This document shows, one piece after another, positions 58,160-64,000 of a DNA stretch of 64,000 nucleotides; positions within the stretch are counted from its first letter, which is position 1, and each line of letters starts with the position of its first letter. Below the pieces are notes generated by a model. The model was given only the letters and a program-made list of their open reading frames with translations, was not told the origin of the DNA and searched no databases. This DNA comes from Sciurus carolinensis (taxonomy: Eukaryota > Chordata > Mammalia > Rodentia > Sciuridae), in NCBI RefSeq assembly GCF_902686445.1, contig NC_062226.1:16278001-16342000 (forward strand), written 5' to 3'. A program made the position numbers and the translations under genes.

Positions 58160-59950
58160 GAATAACAATTGGAGCAGAGACAGCCATATAGCACCACCTC
58201 TAAAATTTATCTGAAGAACTTAAGATCCACGGGTTGTCAGATGTTGCAAATAAAAACAATGGATATCCATTTAAATTTGAATTTCACATAATCAACAAAT
58301 AATTTATGATATAAATATACCCTGTACAATATTTGGAATATATTTATACTGAAAGATGATCTCTGGCTTGTTAGAATATTGAATTCAGTCAGTCCCACTG
58401 TGTTCTATGTGGCAACCCTAAAGGTCTGTGTAGTCTAGTGTCAGACATCAGAAACAATTAGGCATAGAAAGGGTGGTAATTTAAAAAAACAAACAAATGA
58501 AAAGCATAAGAGAACACAAGCTCAGCATTGTATAAAAGAGATTAACTGGTGTCCATGTGCACATGTATTTGTGTGAATGTGAGAGAGAAAGAGAGAGTGA
58601 TGAGGATTTTAAAGTCAGTTCACCTTAATTCAGCTCTTGTATGGAGACATAAAACTGCAGAATTTTAACCATTATGATTATTTTCTTGACAGTCTTCATG
58701 TACCAGAAGGGTTCCAAGTTCTCAGCCAATCCTTTGTTATGTTAGTGTCTATAACCAAAACAGAAGCCCATGTTTCACCTAACAAGTAATTAACCTTCAT
58801 GAGAGATGTGTAAACAAATCATTGACTCATGAACTTTCTAATTGTTCTCACCTATTATTTGATCTAAGCTCATAATGCTGTTATAAAAGAGATTCAAATG
58901 CTGGCTAAGGATTAAATAGATTGTTTTAAGGTCCTTCTTCTGGCATACATGCATTCATATATAATCATGTGTTCAAACACGTTCTTGAGAAGTATACTTC
59001 CCAGCAAATAGTGCTCAATATAAGATGTTTAATAGAGAGGTCATGAGGTTAGGGACAAGGCATAGACTCCCCTGGCCCCAAAAGAGCACTTTGTTTAGTG
59101 TTTCCTTGTGACTTCCTAGTCCTACTTCCTGATCCTTGCCTTTCTAATCCCACTTGCCCTGCTTTACTGTTTTAATGATATGTATGGCCCTTTGGTCTAC
59201 TATAAACTTACTAATTTATTAATGCATTTTTATTACTTATGTCCCCTAAGAAGACAAACTTGCCCTGAATACACGTGGGCCAATGCAGACACAGGTCCTG
59301 ACTTGAGTGGCAGATCAAAGAGTTGATGACAAGTAAGAACATTTAGTACATCCCATTGCCCACCAAATGTTATCTCTACTGCCATTTCAAAAACATCTAA
59401 ATTGACCTGGTTCATCCTGTAATAGTCTTATCAAAATCACCACCTCGGAATTTCTACTCCCTGTTCCCATGAATAATTCAGTAGGAAGCCTCCGAAGATG
59501 TGGAGTAGGTATGCATCCAAGGACCTGTGTTTCAATTCTAGTTCTTGTAATTAACAGCTCTGCCATCTCAACACAATCACAGCATGACTGGTTTTCTCAT
59601 CTACACCATGGAAGGAGTGTGCCATTAGAACTAGAAGATACTCTTCATCTTGAAAAGTACTCTGACTTAAAGCTCCTTGAACTCACATCAATGTTCTAGT
59701 AACTAGAAATGGAAGACTGAAATAAAATGGTAGGAAGAGACAGAGAAAACTAAGTAATGACATCACCTGGGACCAGAGAATTTGGGACCTATTTCAAATG
59801 TTGCTGATTTTGACTTTTGCAGTGGTCCTGCTTTTTGTAGAGCTGGATCTAGAAGGAGAAATAGGCCTTAATTTCTTATAATTACTATAATGCATAATTT
59901 TGTACAATTACTCCATATTTTATAATCTAATAATGCCTTGTTTATCATAA
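58160..59950. other. Intergenic, no gene recognised
   Basis: AT-rich. Frames at 59233-59415 and 59469-59699 are short and motif-free. A short ga-rich run lies at about 58580-58600. Confidence 0.45.
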
Positions 59951-59954
59951 TGAC

Positions 59955-60165
59955 AATAATAAATTTTAGTATTTATTTAGAATAAACTGTGCACCAGACA
60001 CAACACGAATCATGGTACCAGCAATATCTAATTGGCTGCTCATAACAATCCTTGTGAGGTATTGAGTTTTATCCTCATTTCATAGTTGAAGAAACCAAGG
60101 CTTTGGTAGTTAGCTAATGGGACCATATCACAGAGCTTTTCAAAGAGTGCAATCTGAACTCAAGA
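59955..60165 (-). repeat. MIR SINE, minus strand
   Basis: tagtatttatttagaataaa, ctgtgcaccagacacaacac, gctcataacaatccttgtga followed by ggtattgagttttatcctca, then ttcatagttgaagaaaccaa and ggctttggtag follow the inverse MIR order from tail to core. Confidence 0.65.
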
Positions 60166-60169
60166 AACA

Positions 60170-61595
60170 CATCACCAGGGCCTGCATACTTAGCCTACTC
60201 TGAAATGCTTTCTGTACACCCTGGCAGTAATCACTTCCCGCAGTGCTGTGTCCATCTCCAACTCCAGTACTGCCATACCCTGAAGCACAGACAGTGTCTA
60301 CCCACTTCACCTTTTCCTATCCTTAGATCAAGATAATATTCTAGTATAGTCATGAAAGGTTCAGAATGTGACTGTGTGATAACTTGAGAATGACTGATAT
60401 ATATTTTTATCTTTTTTTCCACATGTTGATAGTGGGCAAAGTTGGGGAAACAAAACCATATTGTTTTGTGCCAAACGATGATCAAAAGACACCTAAAAAT
60501 TCAGTAATATGCATTAAATTATTTAAGTAATGAAGCTTCAAGTCCTTAAAAAACGAAAGGAGGATTTAGCATATAAAAAAGGTCTAAGTATTGACTTTGG
60601 CTATAGATACATAAGAACTGGATTGAGATATTCCTGGAAACTTTTACTTAATGGTGTAATTAATTTCAAATGCCATTAAGAAAAAGTCCCTTTATCTTTA
60701 ATGATCTAGTCATGTACATCCTCATTCATCCTATAGCTAGGTGCTAGATGCTGGGTGTTCAAAGATGAATACCAAAATTTAACCTCAGTCTAGAGGTTTT
60801 TATGCTGTGTTGTACAATGCATATGTGGAATGAGTAGAGGAAGACTATTCATCCACTCCTAAAGTGTTAAAGCATAGTTCTGAGAAAACTTCAGGGAGGA
60901 TGAAACCCAAGAAGAAGGTAATTTACCTAGATTTGTTATAGGAGAAGATCAGTCAATAAAGACATCCAACATGAAAGTACATGTGAGTTAAGGTCAGAGA
61001 AGGAATAGGGGATGGGAAGAGACAAAGTGGATCTGTCTGACTACTGACTTTTTCCTATAAAAAGACATTACACCTTTTTTATTCAGAGAGTTTTTGCCTA
61101 CTTCTTTCCATAGAAATATAAGTGTAAGTCCCTAGGGAAGAAGATGATATTGTGAAAAAAAGCTTTTGCTGCTTACTTAGAGGAAGGTAAATATAAGAAA
61201 ACTTTTTCCTGCATAGACAACTGCTTCTTGACTCTAAAGTCATGATGACTGGAACTGCTGCAGCTATCTTGTGATCCAAAAGCAAAAGGTAGCACAATCA
61301 GTGGGACTACCTTCTCTGCGTCCTTATATTTTTTATTTATTTGACCAATGCTAGCAAACATGGCTGTAAAACAAAGTTTTAGGTGGGAAAAATAAATGTC
61401 CATTTGTTTAAAACATAGTTCATCATGATTTCTTTTACTTGTGATTAAAAATATTTCAGTCAAAAGAGGAGTTGATGGATACAGAATGCTGCAGTTAAAA
61501 GCAAGAGGCTAAAATAGGGAGTATATTTAAAGAAGTAAAAGAAGTTTCCAAGTAGTTGAATGATCATATGTAATTGAGAAGGAATGACAAGACAA
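60170..61595. other. Mostly unassigned; weak L2-like traces
   Basis: 60710-61060 (tcattcatcctatagctagg, then tgctagatgctgggtgttca) may be an old L2-like piece. Minus-strand frames at 61079-61463 have no recognised domain. Confidence 0.4.
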
Positions 61596-61599
61596 ACTT

Positions 61600-63070
61600 G
61601 ACTTAGTTTTCATCAGTTCAGAAAATACTTAAGGAGTAAGTGTTTTCTGTTGGGTACTATTCTAGAAACTAGCGATAGAGTCCAAACGAAATACACAACA
61701 ATTCATTTTCCAAGAGAGTTTGTGTGCTAGGTATTAGGATGTATTAGATATGGTGCACTTTTAAATAAAATCATCAAGGAATGCTTCATTGAGAAAGTGA
61801 ACTTTGTACAAAGACTTGAAGGCAGTAGATCAGACCAGGTGAATATCCAATAGAAAAAAATTTCAGGCAGAGAGAACTGCAATAATAAAGACATTAGGAG
61901 AGACTATTCCTGGCAATTTTAATGAAAATATTATACCTGTGTGGCTTCAGGAGGGTAAGTCAGAGGGAGAATTCTAGGAGAGAAACTCAGAGAGGTGATC
62001 TATAGGGGTGGGCTTGTTGTAGGACCCTGTAAGTCACTAAAATGCTTTGACATTTATTTCAAAGTGTGTTATGTCTCACAGTATTATAATTACTAACTTG
62101 AAAATAGACACAGGGGAAGAAGGGCAGAAATTCAAAGACCATTTGTAATATTGCAATAATGCAGACAATTGATAGCAGTGGCTTGGATAACTCAAGGCTG
62201 AACTTGGTAAATGTGATGAGAAGTCTATAGCATACCTATTTTTTTATATTGTTGAATTGCCAGGATTTACTGATGGATTGAAAGTGAACTAAAAGAGCAA
62301 GATAATGGTAAGGACCAATTTCAAGGAACAAGCAAGCACTGAACAAATGAGAAATGGATTTGTGACTCATAATGATGGGGAACCATAGGGAATGAGGGTT
62401 TTGCTTGAGATTTGTCAATCATTTTTGACCTTATTGAAATCTAATTGATACATGAAAATCTTACATATATATATATATATATATTATATATATCTTAATA
62501 TGTTATCACTGTTGATAGAAACATGAACTGTAATTTAGATAACTAGTGTAGATGTCAAGTAAACAGACTGATATATGAGTCTGGCATTCAGAAGCGAGTC
62601 CAGGATAGAAGTTTGAGCAGACTTCCAAGTTAGATGGTATTTAATACACTGGGACTAGAAGAAGTCATCAGAAGAGTGAGTGGAGAGAGATTAGACTTCT
62701 GTTGGCTGGTTCATTGCTCTGGTAAGGGATCTCAGAAGTGAATAAAAATTAACAAAAGAGACTGAGAAGGAACCACATGGCAGAAAACACATGTGGACTG
62801 GAAGCCACGAGAAGAGTTTCAGGAAGGAGAGAGTTAATAGTGAACTGCCATTCCACTCTGAGTTACTTAAGACTGTCCATAGATCTCAGATCTATTAATT
62901 CTACATCCAAACGTGGAAGTCACTTTAAAGCGGGGCCATCAACTTCAGCTTCCTTCAATGGCAGACAGAGCGAGTTACTGAAGTATTTTCAGGATGCAAA
63001 AAGGGTCAAAATTAGGGTCCCCATCAAGGAAGTGAGACATAAGGATAGCATTGTCAGGTGTAGTGAATGC
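61600..63070 (+). repeat. Ancient interspersed repeat complex, L2-like
   Basis: Ordered motifs of a very widespread old repeat include gttgggtactattctagaaa, gaatgcttcattgagaaagt, caggcagagagaactgcaat, ggaccctgtaagtcactaaa, caggatttactgatggattg, and later agaagagtttcaggaaggag followed by agagttaatagtgaactgcc. The order fits 'ggcactgttctaggcgctgg … aggcagagggaacagcaa … gggccttgtaggcca … gatttgctgatggattgg … gagtttcaggaggagggagtgg'. The family name is uncertain. A TA run at 62466-62493 interrupts it. Confidence 0.5.
62466..62493 (+). repeat. TA microsatellite
   Basis: Alternating TA of about 28 bases with one phase break. Confidence 0.85.
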
Positions 63071-63074
63071 TCAG

Positions 63075-63820
63075 GGCACAGTATTTTTCCTTTTTTTTTT
63101 TAAGGTATAACTGTCATTTTTCAAAGACAGAGACTGCTTTTCCAACCAGCTGATGAGCAATGATTGCTCAAGAAGCCTAGCAGCAAAATGAAAAGGCCCT
63201 AGTGAGTCCTTATCATATAATTGTGTCAAGTAAAGTGAGAAATTCCTGAGAGCCAGAGAGGGAAAAAAGAACAAAAAAAGCTAGAAAAGAGAGAGAGTTA
63301 AAAGTCTAAGCTTCTTGCATCATTAATGAGCAAGATGGAAAAGAGAAACCCATCTTTCTATGAACAGAGAAATGATGGAGTAAGGAACTCTTATCATACC
63401 TCTCTCTGTGCTTCATAAAATATGAGTAACTTTTGGCAACCAGTCAAACTGAAAGAGAATATATGCAAAACATGCACGTATTCTTCAGCACATACAGGGT
63501 GAGATAGGAGAAACCGGAGCTTCAAGGTTGATTTGCTGAGGATGAGAAGGTAAGCTATTATACATACATACATATATATAAAATTCTGGATGTTGGCAGC
63601 AAATGTCAAACACATTTTCTACACTGACTAGCTTAGTTTGTGCTTTCATATGCTACTTTTTGCTCCTAAGGAATCAAATTATCTTTTATTAACTGTTTTT
63701 GTATCCAGTATCCACAAATTTTCACACCAAGAGAAAAGGACTGTATTAAGCTTTCTGTGAATTATGAAAGTCCATATAATTTTATGAATAGAGATATTTG
63801 AACACTTCAAGACACAACTG
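63075..63820. other. Intergenic, no feature recognised
   Basis: A T run at 63091-63101 and AG-rich 63250-63300. No gene or repeat could be supported. Confidence 0.45.
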
Positions 63821-63827
63821 TTCTTTT

Positions 63828-63912
63828 GTGTGTGTGGTGCGGGGGATTGAACCCAGGGTCTTGTGCTTGCAAGGCAAGTAGTTTATCAACTGAGCTATAT
63901 CCCCAGCCCAAG
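63828..63912 (-). mobile_element. ID-type SINE, minus strand
   Basis: Its reverse complement begins tgggctggggatatagctca and continues to gaccctgggttcaatccccc, with A-box and B-box of a tRNA(Ala)-like ID element. The CA-rich end (plus: tttgtgtgtgtggtgc) replaces the usual A-rich tail. Confidence 0.85.
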
Positions 63913-63936
63913 ACACTACTATTTTTAAATACTCCA

Positions 63937-64000
63937 AAGCAAGAGATGTAGCACAGTGGTAGAGCACTTACCAATCATGAGTAAAGACCTGGAAGTAAAT
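63937..64000 (+). mobile_element. ID-like SINE, plus strand, cut by window edge
   Basis: aagcaagagatgtagcacag, then tggtagagcacttaccaatc is the ID A-box region. The B-box area (aagacctggaagtaaat) is diverged and the element runs off the window. Confidence 0.6.

Noticed and set aside
1..64000. CRISPR array, operon-like gene cluster, rRNA or tRNA genes
   Set aside because: No spaced short repeats, no compact gene runs, and the only tRNA-like sequences are SINE heads.

Overview
This window is a gene-poor, AT-rich stretch of mammalian nuclear DNA. It looks like a rodent, most likely a squirrel-type rodent (marmot or ground squirrel). The evidence is several dimeric SINEs with a 7SL/B1-like left half and a tRNA-like ID right half, separate ID elements at the right edge, and a LINE-1 lineage whose 3' UTR recurs many times here. 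I found no convincing host protein-coding gene, rRNA or tRNA gene. The only long, clearly selected reading frames belong to LINE-1 (L1) elements. The species call is inference from repeat style.

Left part (1-24350): mostly unassigned AT-rich intergenic sequence with purine or pyrimidine tracts. It also holds eroded old repeats (MIR, L2-like, MER5A-like hAT, MLT1-type MaLR), three B1-dID-type SINEs, and a small rearranged L1 insertion with near-perfect target-site duplications (18792-19630). One pair of open segments on the minus strand (21553-21702 and 22085-22393) looks faintly exon-like but is unidentified.

Centre (about 24360-43680): a three-element LINE-1 nest, all on the minus strand. 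An old L1 is split into three collinear pieces by two full-length younger L1s. L1-A (25199-31926, 16-bp target-site duplication) has an intact ORF1 and an ORF2 interrupted only by three apparent single-base deletions. L1-B (32286-38985, 18-bp duplication) is more decayed. The two young elements carry different repetitive 5' UTRs: L1-A has about three copies of a 446-bp GC-rich monomer with a YY1-type site, and L1-B has about two copies of an unrelated unit spaced 574 bp. The old host L1 has a third type of 5' UTR. It also took a 218-bp L1 3'-end insertion in the opposite orientation and lost about 1 kb of ORF2.

Right part (43680-64000): older L1 fragments, two copies of one LTR- or transposon-like interspersed repeat, and an exact 80-bp tandem duplication next to a poly-T/L1 junction. 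These are followed by MIR, MER5A, MLT1 and L2-like relics, a GATA-like low-complexity region, CA/TG/TA microsatellites, and SINEs. A slightly more GC-rich, largely repeat-free block (about 52430-53960) is the best non-repeat candidate for regulatory or exonic sequence, but nothing in it is diagnostic.

No undescribed defence-like or operon-like system is visible. The most interesting biology is retrotransposon evolution: promoter-monomer turnover, a coiled-coil duplication in ORF1, nested insertion at matching cleavage sites, and rearranged insertions.
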